Assembly (NCBI GenBank): GCA_021404525.1
Contig: JAAWWE010000004.1
Coordinates: 62,001-126,000 of the forward strand
Length of the DNA: 64,000 bases
Origin: Rhodobiaceae bacterium
GTDB lineage: Bacteria; Pseudomonadota; Alphaproteobacteria; Parvibaculales; Parvibaculaceae
Reading direction: 5' to 3'
The notes under the pieces: generated by a model
Databases searched by the model: none
What the model saw: the letters and a program-made list of their open reading frames with translations, nothing else
Told to the model about the DNA's origin: nothing
Position numbers and translations under genes: made by a program
Shown here: in pieces, positions 54,787-63,045 of the stretch
Position numbering within the stretch: position 1 is the first letter of the stretch
Layout: each line of letters opens with the position of its first letter

Positions 54787-56142
54787 ATGAAAAAGACGAC
54801 CGCCTTGGTCTCGCTTTTTGCAGCCAGCGCAATCGCAACGGGTGCAATGGCAAAAGTGCCAGACGCTCAAGTAAGCCGTCTGGGTGCGGACCTAACGCCA
54901 GTTGGCGCCGAAAAAGCCGGTAGCGGCGACATTCCAGCCTGGACAGGTGGATTGCCAGCTGTTCCGAGCAGTGTTTCCTACACACCCGGTGACAAGCTGC
55001 CTAACCCGTTTGCAGGTGACAGCGCCAAATTCACGATCACCGGCGCAAACATGGCTCAGTATGACCAGTATCTGACGGATGGCTATCGTGCGCTTCTGAG
55101 CACCTATCCTTCCTACAAGATGGACGTATACCCAACACGCCGCTCTTGTGCTTTCCCGGACAATGTTTACGCCGCGACGCGCTCTAACGCTTCGGTTGGT
55201 ACGCTTGTTGGCGGTGGTAACGGTGTGGGCAAGGCCATCATGGGCTTCCCGTTCCCTATCCCGAACAATGCGCTTGAAATCATCTGGAACCACACGCTCC
55301 GGTTCCGTTCCTTCAAGCTCACTCGACAGTTTACGGCTGCCGCTGTAACGCGCTCGGGTGACTACACGCTCCAGACTGTTCAGGATGAAGCCATCCTTCA
55401 ATGGTCGGATCCATCCAAAGCAGCTGCTGAAGATCTCGGCAACATCTCGATCTATTACATTGCGAACACCGTTGCTCCTGCACGTTCAGCCGGTAACGTG
55501 ATCCTGGTGCATGAGACCTTGGACCGTTCAATCGACCCACGTAAGGCTTGGTCTTACAGCCCAGGTACGCGCCGTGTGCGCCGGGCTCCCAACATTGCCT
55601 ATGACAATCCAGGTACCAACTCTGACGGCCTGAGCACATCTGACTCGTTCGATGGCTATAATGGTGCGCCAGACCGCTATAACTGGACTGTCTTGGGTAA
55701 AGAGACGAAGATCATCGCATTCAACAATTACGATGCTGAAGCGACTCCTTACGACAGCTTCATTGCTCCATTGCACGTCAATCAGGACGCTGTGCGTTAT
55801 GAAATGGCGCGCACATGGCAGATTGAGGCGACGCTGAAGGCTGGCAACCGCCATGTCTATGGTCGTCGTGTGAAAACGATCAACGAAGACAATTGGTCGA
55901 TTTCAGCGTCAGACATGTATGACGCTCGTGGTGAGCTGTGGCGTGTTCAGGAACTGCACCAGTTGCAGCGCTATCAGATTCCGCTTTGCGGAACTGCAGC
56001 GGAGATCGTTTATGACCTCCAGGCTGGACGTTACCTTGCGTTGGCGATGACCAATGAAGAGCCGCAGATTAACTATTTTGCGGATGAGCTTGATGCGAAC
56101 CGGTATACACCGGCATCTATTCGTCAGCTGGGCGTTCGCTAA
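54787..56142 (+). CDS. DUF1329 family exported protein, copy 1
   Basis: A 451-residue protein with a signal peptide (~1-22, GAMAK) and the DUF1329 body. RLGADLTPVGAEKAGSGDIP near the N-terminus, SPGTRRVRRAPNIAYDNPG and DGLSTSDSFDGYNGAPDRYN are shared almost word for word with copies 2 and 3. DUF1329 is related to LolA/LolB-type lipid carriers, so it may ferry a hydrophobic ligand in the periplasm between the DUF1302 barrel and the inner membrane; this is inference. A GAGAGGGA site precedes the ATG and the gene has its own terminator. Confidence 0.9.
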   Translation: MKKTTALVSLFAASAIATGAMAKVPDAQVSRLGADLTPVGAEKAGSGDIPAWTGGLPAVPSSVSYTPGDKLPNPFAGDSAKFTITGANMAQYDQYLTDGYRALLSTYPSYKMDVYPTRRSCAFPDNVYAATRSNASVGTLVGGGNGVGKAIMGFPFPIPNNALEIIWNHTLRFRSFKLTRQFTAAAVTRSGDYTLQTVQDEAILQWSDPSKAAAEDLGNISIYYIANTVAPARSAGNVILVHETLDRSIDPRKAWSYSPGTRRVRRAPNIAYDNPGTNSDGLSTSDSFDGYNGAPDRYNWTVLGKETKIIAFNNYDAEATPYDSFIAPLHVNQDAVRYEMARTWQIEATLKAGNRHVYGRRVKTINEDNWSISASDMYDARGELWRVQELHQLQRYQIPLCGTAAEIVYDLQAGRYLALAMTNEEPQINYFADELDANRYTPASIRQLGVR

Positions 56143-56183
56143 ATTGCGACACTCATGAGACGTCTGTGTCTCTGACAAGAATC

Positions 56184-56216
56184 AGCCCTGGAGCAATATT
56201 TGCTCCGGGGCTTTTT
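56184..56216 (+). terminator. Terminator after DUF1329 copy 1
   Basis: AGCCCTGGAGCAA and TTGCTCCGGGGCT form a long stem around TAT, followed by five T residues; it begins 41 bp after the stop. Confidence 0.9.
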
Positions 56217-56426
56217 GTTACGAAGATTTAATAAATGCGCGCATGTAACACCCGGTTTTCTGCGGTTCTTTGCACCCAAGGTGACCAATCCGTAGGGATT
56301 ATTCGTGCGCAGACTATGCTAGGTTTCTTCGGCTGGCATCAGACGACGCCCCACCAGGTGGGTCAAATCCCATAATTGGATCGATCTGTGTCATAAAAAT
56401 GCGGGGGCATTTTGAGGAGGGAACTA

Positions 56427-57785
56427 ATGAAAAACCTAACACTAGGGTTGGCATCATGTCTGACCGCTGGCGTCCTTGCGACCAGCGCCATGGCATCGGT
56501 TCCAGCTTCCCAGGCCGCCCGGCTTGGGGCTGACCTGACACCAATGGGGTCGGAAAAAGCCGGTAGCGGCGACATCCCGGCTTGGTCTGGTGGTCTGTCG
56601 AGTATTCCGGCTGGCGTGAGCGTTCAGGCTGGTGAGCATATTCCAAACCCATTCTCGGGCGACTCAGTCAAGTTCACCATCACTGGTGCAAACATGGGTC
56701 AGTATGCGGATCAACTGACTGATGGTTACAAACTGCTTCTGTCGACATACCCATCTTACAAGATGAATGTGTATCAAGGCCGTCGTACTTGTGCCTATCC
56801 AGAGTCGGTTTACGCATCAACGCGGAACAACGCAGAAGTTGGTGAGCTTGTCGGTGGCGGTAACGGCGTCGGAAAAGCCATTAATGGTTTCCCATTCCCG
56901 ATCCCAAACAATGCGCTTGAGATCGTTTGGAACCATACACTGCGCTATCGCGACTTTAAGATCACACGCCAAACAGCTAACGCTGCTGTTACGCGGTCGG
57001 GTGACTACACGAATGTGATCTCTCAACAGGACGTTATCTTGCGGTGGTCTGACCCCGCCAAGACTGCGGCTGAAGAGCTGGACAATATTTCCATCTACTT
57101 CATCGCCAATACAGTCGCTCCAGCGCGTTCAGCTGGCTCGGTTATCCTGGTGCATGAAACTCTGGACCGTTCTATCGATCCACGGAAAGCATGGCAGTAT
57201 AGCCCAGGTACACGTCGCGTACGTCGTGCGCCAAACATCTCTTATGACAACCCGGGCACGAACTCTGATGGCTTGAGCACATCTGACTCATTTGATGGGT
57301 ACAATGGCGCGCCAGACCGCTATGACTGGACTGTCATTGGCAAGACTGCGAAATACATTGCTGAGAATTCCTACGATTCTTTCAATGTTCCGTATTCTGA
57401 GTTTATCAAGCCACTTCACCTCAACCAGGACGTACTTCGTTACGAGCTGCGTCGTGTGTGGACGATCGAAGCTAACCTCAAGCCTGGTAATCGCCATGTG
57501 TATGCGCGTCGCGTTATGCACATGAACGAAGACAGCTGGACGCTTGCGGCATCTGAAAACTATGATGGCCGCGGCGAATTGTGGCGTGTTCAAGAAGAGC
57601 ACGGCGTTCAGCGCTATCAGGTTCCGCTCTGCAACAAGGCTGCTGAAATTGTCTATGACTTGCAGGCCGGTCGTTACCTGGCTCTGACCATGGAAAACGA
57701 AGAGCCACCAACGAACTACACAGCTGATGAGCTGGATGCAAACCACTTCACTCCTGCATCGATCCGTCAGCTCGGCGTTCGCTGA
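56427..57785 (+). CDS. DUF1329 family exported protein, copy 2
   Basis: A 452-residue paralogue of copy 1, with a signal peptide (~1-26, ending SAMA|S). RLGADLTPMGSEKAGSGDIP and SPGTRRVRRAPNISYDNPG match copies 1 and 3. The ATG at 56427 follows GGAGGGA. A 284-bp gap precedes it, containing TTTTCTGCGGTT (56256), which recurs before copy 3. Codon use is as biased as in copy 1. The role is presumably similar to copy 1, perhaps for another ligand. Confidence 0.9.
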   Translation: MKNLTLGLASCLTAGVLATSAMASVPASQAARLGADLTPMGSEKAGSGDIPAWSGGLSSIPAGVSVQAGEHIPNPFSGDSVKFTITGANMGQYADQLTDGYKLLLSTYPSYKMNVYQGRRTCAYPESVYASTRNNAEVGELVGGGNGVGKAINGFPFPIPNNALEIVWNHTLRYRDFKITRQTANAAVTRSGDYTNVISQQDVILRWSDPAKTAAEELDNISIYFIANTVAPARSAGSVILVHETLDRSIDPRKAWQYSPGTRRVRRAPNISYDNPGTNSDGLSTSDSFDGYNGAPDRYDWTVIGKTAKYIAENSYDSFNVPYSEFIKPLHLNQDVLRYELRRVWTIEANLKPGNRHVYARRVMHMNEDSWTLAASENYDGRGELWRVQEEHGVQRYQVPLCNKAAEIVYDLQAGRYLALTMENEEPPTNYTADELDANHFTPASIRQLGVR

Positions 57786-57815
57786 TTACTTAAAACCATA
57801 CTCTTGTATGTCAGG

Positions 57816-57844
57816 CGGCCAGTTCCTTTGGAACTGGCCGTTTT
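57816..57844 (+). terminator. Terminator after DUF1329 copy 2
   Basis: CGGCCAGTTCC and GGAACTGGCCG form a perfect 11-bp stem around TTT, followed by four T residues. Confidence 0.92.
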
Positions 57845-58083
57845 GCTTGAGATTACAAAACATTAATGATTTGGAAGAGAATTTTTCCCACTTTTCTGCG
57901 GTTTTTCTACTGACACAACTGTTCGTATGCGGAGCTTTGAATCGCCGAAATCAACTCCAGCCGGTATCCTTTTCCTATTGAGCAGGGGAAGCTTCGTATT
58001 GCCGGTCGAGTGGCGTATCCCGGTGCCTGCCACAGTCTTTCCCTGTCTGCACATAACGAGACTGAAACCTCGTGGAGGGAACC

Positions 58084-59439
58084 ATGAATAAGACAACAGG
58101 AATAGTGACGCTTGTTGCCGCCAGTGCCTTGGCGACAAGCGCGTTTGCGAGTGTGCCGGCTTCCCAGGTCAATCGATTGGGCGCCGACTTAACACCGGTG
58201 GGTGCAGAGAAATCCGGCGGGGGCGACATCCCTGCTTGGACCGGTGGCCTGCCAACTGTCCCCAGCAATGTGACCTATACGCCCGGTGACAAGTTGCAGA
58301 ATCCGTTTGCCAGCGATGGAATCAAATTTACGATCACCGCAGCAAATATGGGTCAGTATGCGGACAAGCTCTCAGATGGCTATAAGGCTCTACTCTCGGC
58401 TTACCCGTCATACAAAATGAATGTGTATCAATCGCGCCGATCCTGCGCGTATCCCGACTCTGTCTATCAGGCAACCCGGCGTAACGCAGAGGTTGGCGAG
58501 CTTGCGGAATCCGGTACGGGCGTGAGTCAGGCGATTATGGGTTTCCCTTTCCCGATCCCAAACAACGCGATCGAGATTATTTGGAACCATACGTTGCGCT
58601 TCCGGTCCTTTAAGGCGACACGCCAATTCACTGCGGCAGCGGTCACGCGGTCAGGTGAATACACGCTTCAGACAGTGCAGGATGAAGCGATCCTGCAATG
58701 GTCTGATCCGACCAAAGGATCGGCTGAAGAGCTGGACAATATCTCCATCTACTATATCGCCAATACGGTGGCACCAGCTCGAGCGGCTGGCAGCGTCATC
58801 CTTGTGCATGAGACACTCAATCGGGCACTCGACCCGCGAAAAGCGTGGCAATACAGCCCTGGCACGCGCCGAGTTCGTCGGGCGCCGAATATCGCTTATG
58901 ATAATCCCGGTACGAACTCGGATGGCCTGAGCACGTCAGACTCATTTGATGGCTATAACGGGGCGCCAGACCGGTATGACTGGACCGTTTTGGGCAAGAC
59001 AGAGCAATATATTGCCTATAACGCCTATGATGCCGAAGCGTCTCCATATGAGGAGTTCATCAATCCACTGCACCTGAATCAGGATAAAATCCGCTATGAG
59101 CTGCAGCGGGTTTGGCGGATCGAGGCAAATCTGCGACCTGATACGCGCCATGTCTACGCTCGGCGGGTCAAGATGCTGAACGAGGACAATTGGCAGATAG
59201 CCGGGTCTGAAATGTATGATGGCCGCGGCGAACTGTGGCGCTATCAGGAACTGCATTCGCTCCAACGGTACAATGTGCCCCTGTGCGGATCTGCCGCTGA
59301 GATCGTCTATGACCTGCAAGCAGGGCGCTATCTGGCGCTGGCAATGCAGAACGAGGAGCCGCCGGTGAACTATTTCGCCGATGAACTGGACGTTAACCGA
59401 TATACGCCCTCCTCCATCCGCCAGCTTGGCGTTCGCTGA
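58084..59439 (+). CDS. DUF1329 family exported protein, copy 3
   Basis: A 451-residue third paralogue, with a signal peptide ending SAFA|S and the same blocks (RLGADLTPVGAEKSGGGDIP, SPGTRRVRRAPNIAYDNPG). The protein closely resembles copy 1, but the gene uses more GCG, CGG, CGC and CCC codons, unlike copies 1 and 2, which suggests lower expression or a different history. GGAGGGAA precedes the ATG at 58084. It has its own upstream gap and terminator. Confidence 0.9.
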   Translation: MNKTTGIVTLVAASALATSAFASVPASQVNRLGADLTPVGAEKSGGGDIPAWTGGLPTVPSNVTYTPGDKLQNPFASDGIKFTITAANMGQYADKLSDGYKALLSAYPSYKMNVYQSRRSCAYPDSVYQATRRNAEVGELAESGTGVSQAIMGFPFPIPNNAIEIIWNHTLRFRSFKATRQFTAAAVTRSGEYTLQTVQDEAILQWSDPTKGSAEELDNISIYYIANTVAPARAAGSVILVHETLNRALDPRKAWQYSPGTRRVRRAPNIAYDNPGTNSDGLSTSDSFDGYNGAPDRYDWTVLGKTEQYIAYNAYDAEASPYEEFINPLHLNQDKIRYELQRVWRIEANLRPDTRHVYARRVKMLNEDNWQIAGSEMYDGRGELWRYQELHSLQRYNVPLCGSAAEIVYDLQAGRYLALAMQNEEPPVNYFADELDVNRYTPSSIRQLGVR

Positions 59440-59458
59440 GTTAGCATATAGAATAGCC

Positions 59459-59493
59459 GGGCTGGCTCCTTTGCGGGGCCAGCCCATATTTTT
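59459..59493 (+). terminator. Terminator after DUF1329 copy 3
   Basis: GGGCTGGCTCC and GGGGCCAGCCC pair (one T-G) around a 5-base loop; a run of T follows after CATA. Confidence 0.9.
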
Positions 59494-59618
59494 TGCCGAT
59501 TTTCGAGCATAAAGGGTCCAATCCCGGGTCAAAACGGGTATGGTCTGACATAACAAGGGACAGAAGTCCCGACAGTCCGAAATACCGGCTTCTAGCGGGG
59601 AAACGCGAGTAACAGGTC

Positions 59619-60683
59619 ATGAACGTAAATAAGATCACTTCAACCGTGCGCCAAATCGGTCCGCGGGCACTTCGGTCCGCGTCGGCGACGCTGTTGGGCC
59701 TTTCATTGGCTGTTGGCACGGTGGGGATCGCGCAGGCAGAAGGCGGCGCCGCAGCGTGTGAAGCTGCTGAAGTCCAGGCGACACCGTCGGGCCTTGCTGC
59801 CAAGAAACTGCTCCTTGATGTTGCCAAAGCGAATGGTCGCATGGTGGCTGTTGGTGAATTTGGGCACGTTGTCTATTCCGATGATGAGGGCGCAACCTGG
59901 ACCCAAGCCAATTGTGTCGCGACGCAGGTGACACTCACCTCTGTCTACTTCCCTTCGAAAGAAGTTGGATACGCGGTTGGCCATGATGCTGTTATTCTCA
60001 AAACAGAGGATGGCGGTGAGAACTGGGCACAGATCTACGAAGACTTTGATGCTGAAACACCGCTGATGAACGTGATTTTCAATACGCCATCTTACGGGTT
60101 GGCAATGGGCGCATTCGGCTTTGTCCTTGAGACGAAAGATGGTGGTGCCTCCTGGGCGCAGCGTCCGATCGTTGAAGGCGGTGAGGATGACTTCCACCTG
60201 AATGATTCCTTCCGGTCCAAGGATGGCGCGCTTTGGGTTGCTGCTGAATTTGGAACGGTCTATCGATCCGGCGATGAGGGTGTGACTTTCGAACGTCTGC
60301 AAACCCCGTATGAAGGCTCCTTCTGGGGTGGTATGGGCCTGAGTGATGGGTCCGTTATCATTTACGGGATGCGTGGCAATGTTTTCCGGACAGAGGATAA
60401 TGGTGCGTCCTGGACCAAGGTTGAGACTGGCGTTACCAAATCCTTCGGTGGCAGCGTTGAGCTTGCAAACGGAACCGTTGTTCTCGCAGGCCTGAATGGT
60501 GCGGTTGCCTATTCTGATGATATGGGCAAATCCTTCACCACTATCAGCCGCGCAGACCGTGAAGGCTATAATGCTGTGATCGGTGTCACTGGAGATCAGA
60601 TTGCGATCTTCGGCGAGTCGGGTGTGAAGATCATGCCAAACACTGCCGAAGCAGCGCTGGCGGCCGGTGGCAGCAGCAGCTAA
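59619..60683 (+). CDS. Ycf48/Hcf136-like beta-propeller protein, exported
   Basis: A 354-residue protein with a signal peptide (~1-40, ending GIAQA|E) and at least six Asp-box type repeats of the kind GxxGxVxxSxDxGxxW (VVYSDDEGATW, ILKTEDGGENW, VLETKDGGASW, VFRTEDNGASW and weaker ones). This fold is that of Ycf48, the photosystem II assembly factor, but there are no photosystem genes here. Ycf48-like genes often accompany DUF1302/DUF1329 pairs, so it is probably a periplasmic assembly or scaffold part of the same system. Confidence 0.88.
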   Translation: MNVNKITSTVRQIGPRALRSASATLLGLSLAVGTVGIAQAEGGAAACEAAEVQATPSGLAAKKLLLDVAKANGRMVAVGEFGHVVYSDDEGATWTQANCVATQVTLTSVYFPSKEVGYAVGHDAVILKTEDGGENWAQIYEDFDAETPLMNVIFNTPSYGLAMGAFGFVLETKDGGASWAQRPIVEGGEDDFHLNDSFRSKDGALWVAAEFGTVYRSGDEGVTFERLQTPYEGSFWGGMGLSDGSVIIYGMRGNVFRTEDNGASWTKVETGVTKSFGGSVELANGTVVLAGLNGAVAYSDDMGKSFTTISRADREGYNAVIGVTGDQIAIFGESGVKIMPNTAEAALAAGGSSS

Positions 60684-60710
60684 ATGTTGCGCTTAAAATA
60701 GTTTGACCCA

Positions 60711-60738
60711 GGGCTCCGGATTTTCCGGGGCCCTTTTT
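60711..60738 (+). terminator. Terminator after the Ycf48-like gene
   Basis: GGGCTCCGGA and TCCGGGGCCC pair (one T-G) around TTT, followed by five T residues, 28 bp after the stop. Confidence 0.9.
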
Positions 60739-60835
60739 CGTATGTCGATCTACACTGGATCGCATCAGTTCCTATAGTCTGTGCCACAGACTTCAGGCCC
60801 ACACTCTTAACCAGACAATTTTCTAAGGCTAGACG

Positions 60836-61645
60836 ATGTTGGATAATGCAGAACCGTTTGGTGATTTCACCTCTATTGCCCGCGAAGGCCGTGTCGCTTT
60901 GGTGACGTTTGATCGCGGCGATGGTCTCAACGCTTTGTCTGTCGCCGCGATGAAAGAGCTGACCGCGGTTGCCGATAGCTTCGAGGATGATCTGGATATT
61001 TCGGCGATTGTTCTTACGGGAACGTCAAAGGCATTTTCTGCCGGGGCCGATCTCAAGGACCCGGCGCTTGCAGAACGCCCTTCCGGCCTGCTCCATCGTC
61101 GCCATGCGCTCAAGACTGGCCCAAATATGTGCGCTGCCTGGGAACGTCTTGAGCAGGTCACCATTGCCGCAGTTGAAGGGTTTTGTATTGGCGGTGGTTC
61201 TGCACTGGTTGCTGCCTGCGACATTCGCGTTGCTGGCGCATCGGCCAATTTCAGACTGCCGGAAATTCCTTTGGGCATGAATATGAGCTGGCACTCCAAC
61301 CCACGGTTGGTGAACCTTATGGGCCCGGCGAAAGCGAAGCTCTTCACTATCCTGGGTGAAAGCCTGCCTGCCCCTGACGCGCTTGAATGGGGCTTAATCG
61401 AGAAAGTGGTTGAGCCTGGGTCCGCGCGCGAGGAAGCTATGGACCTCGCAACCCGCATTGGTGCGTTGCCCCCGGTTGCGGTTCGGATGTCTAAACAATC
61501 CATTGATATGGCTGCCAAAGCGCTCAACCATGCAACGACCTATATGGACCGAGATCAGTTTGCACTCGCGGCCACCTCCAAAGATCAGACTGAAGCGATC
61601 ACGGCCTTCCTGGAGAAACGTGAGCCCCGCTTTACAGGTGAGTAG
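60836..61645 (+). CDS. Enoyl-CoA hydratase/isomerase family protein
   Basis: A 269-residue crotonase-fold enzyme. The oxyanion-hole segments are FSAGADLKDP and IGGGSALVAACDIRVA, with FRLPEIPLGM following. It would hydrate or isomerise an enoyl-CoA. Position after the DUF1302/DUF1329/Ycf48 block hints at a link between uptake of a hydrophobic substrate and its beta-oxidation, though the terminator at 60711 separates transcription. Confidence 0.87.
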   Translation: MLDNAEPFGDFTSIAREGRVALVTFDRGDGLNALSVAAMKELTAVADSFEDDLDISAIVLTGTSKAFSAGADLKDPALAERPSGLLHRRHALKTGPNMCAAWERLEQVTIAAVEGFCIGGGSALVAACDIRVAGASANFRLPEIPLGMNMSWHSNPRLVNLMGPAKAKLFTILGESLPAPDALEWGLIEKVVEPGSAREEAMDLATRIGALPPVAVRMSKQSIDMAAKALNHATTYMDRDQFALAATSKDQTEAITAFLEKREPRFTGE

Positions 61646-61737
61646 GGGCGCATGATTGTAGATAGGTTCCCGGTCTTGTTTCCCTCTATCATCTGTGTGC
61701 AAGCTATATTCCGATGTGATCACTGGGAACAGGAGTG

Positions 61738-63045
61738 ATGCAAGCTGTGATGCAAATGCGATTTGGTCAACAGGGGCGAAATGTTTCGATCAGTGTTCTC
61801 ATTTTGGGGGCTGTGGTCGGGCTAAACGCGGTGTTCCCTGGCCCTTCATTTGCGGATGAGGATGTGGCTGCTGCTTCAATCGGGGCAGATGAAGCCGTCG
61901 GCACACAATACCATGTTCGTGTCGACGACCTGCCTGCTCCCTATGCAACAAAGTCCGTTGGGAATCGCCCCGTCGTGATAGACCGGCCTGCTGGAGCGCA
62001 ATTGCGCGTGCCCGAAGGGTTTGAGGTTTCACTCTTTGCTGACGGACTGCAACATCCAAGAGGGATGGTGGTGGCGCCCGATGGCGCGGTGTTTATCACC
62101 GAGGCAAATGTCGGACAGGTCACGCGCTTAGCTGACCTTGATGGTGATGGACGGATCGACACGAAGACTGTATTCGCCCGCGATTTTCGTTTGCCTTCCG
62201 GTATCGCAATTCATGAAGGCGACCTTTATATCGCAGATGAACGGGCTGTCTGGTGGCTGGGTTCTGTTGAGGGGCGTGATATTGCCGAAGGCAGGCGTCC
62301 TATAACGCGGGCGGGCGCGCTTGGAGATGCCGGCGGACATTGGACGCGAATGTTGAGATTTGCGCCGGACGGCAAGAGCTTCTTTGTGTCTGTGGGTAGC
62401 GAAAGCAATGTGAATGAAGAGCCGCAACCGCGGGCGAGCATTCAACGATTTGATCTGGAGAGCGGTGCGCAGACAGTCTTTGCCTCCGGACTTAGGAATC
62501 CGATTGGCTTGGCCTTTTATCCAGGCTCTGCCCGTCTCTTTACCGTCGTCAATGAGCGCGATGGCTTGGGTGATGAACTTGTTCCGGACTATCTGACCGA
62601 GGTCACGGAGAGTGGCTTTTATGGCTGGCCCTATGCCTATCTCGGATCCAATGCAGACCCTAAATTCGGCGAGATTCGTCCTGACCTTGTCGCCACAACA
62701 TTGAAGCCTGATGTTTTGTTTGCGGCGCATTCGGCCGCGCTGGACCTAGTCTTCTATGATGGGACTCTGTTTCCTGCCACCTATCATGGCGATGCGTTTG
62801 TGGCATTTCACGGATCTTGGAATGCTTCTGAACCTACTGGATACAAGGTGGTGCGGGTGCCCTTCAAAGATGGTGAGCCTGTCGGAACCTATGAGACCTT
62901 TGTCGCGGGCTTTTGGACCGAAGGAGATACGCCCGCGCGTGTTTGGGGGCGCCCGGCGGGCCTCACGTTAACGCAGGATGGTCATTTGCTTGTTGCCGAT
63001 GACGAAGGTGGAACAATCTGGAAGGTTAGCTGGGTTGGCGATTAA
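61738..63045 (+). CDS. L-sorbosone dehydrogenase-like (PQQ-type beta-propeller) exported protein
   Basis: About 435 residues. A hydrophobic signal segment (~15-40, ending PSFA|D) precedes a propeller domain with VPEGFEVSLFADGLQHPRGM, DLDGDGRIDTKTVFARDF, GLRNPIGLAFYPGSARLF and GFYGWPYAYLG, typical of sorbosone dehydrogenase/PQQ-dependent sugar dehydrogenase relatives. It probably oxidises an alcohol or aldehyde in the periplasm. The start is uncertain: an AGGAG at 61731-61735 is too near the ATG at 61738, so ATG 61750 is possible. Confidence 0.82.
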   Translation: MQAVMQMRFGQQGRNVSISVLILGAVVGLNAVFPGPSFADEDVAAASIGADEAVGTQYHVRVDDLPAPYATKSVGNRPVVIDRPAGAQLRVPEGFEVSLFADGLQHPRGMVVAPDGAVFITEANVGQVTRLADLDGDGRIDTKTVFARDFRLPSGIAIHEGDLYIADERAVWWLGSVEGRDIAEGRRPITRAGALGDAGGHWTRMLRFAPDGKSFFVSVGSESNVNEEPQPRASIQRFDLESGAQTVFASGLRNPIGLAFYPGSARLFTVVNERDGLGDELVPDYLTEVTESGFYGWPYAYLGSNADPKFGEIRPDLVATTLKPDVLFAAHSAALDLVFYDGTLFPATYHGDAFVAFHGSWNASEPTGYKVVRVPFKDGEPVGTYETFVAGFWTEGDTPARVWGRPAGLTLTQDGHLLVADDEGGTIWKVSWVGD

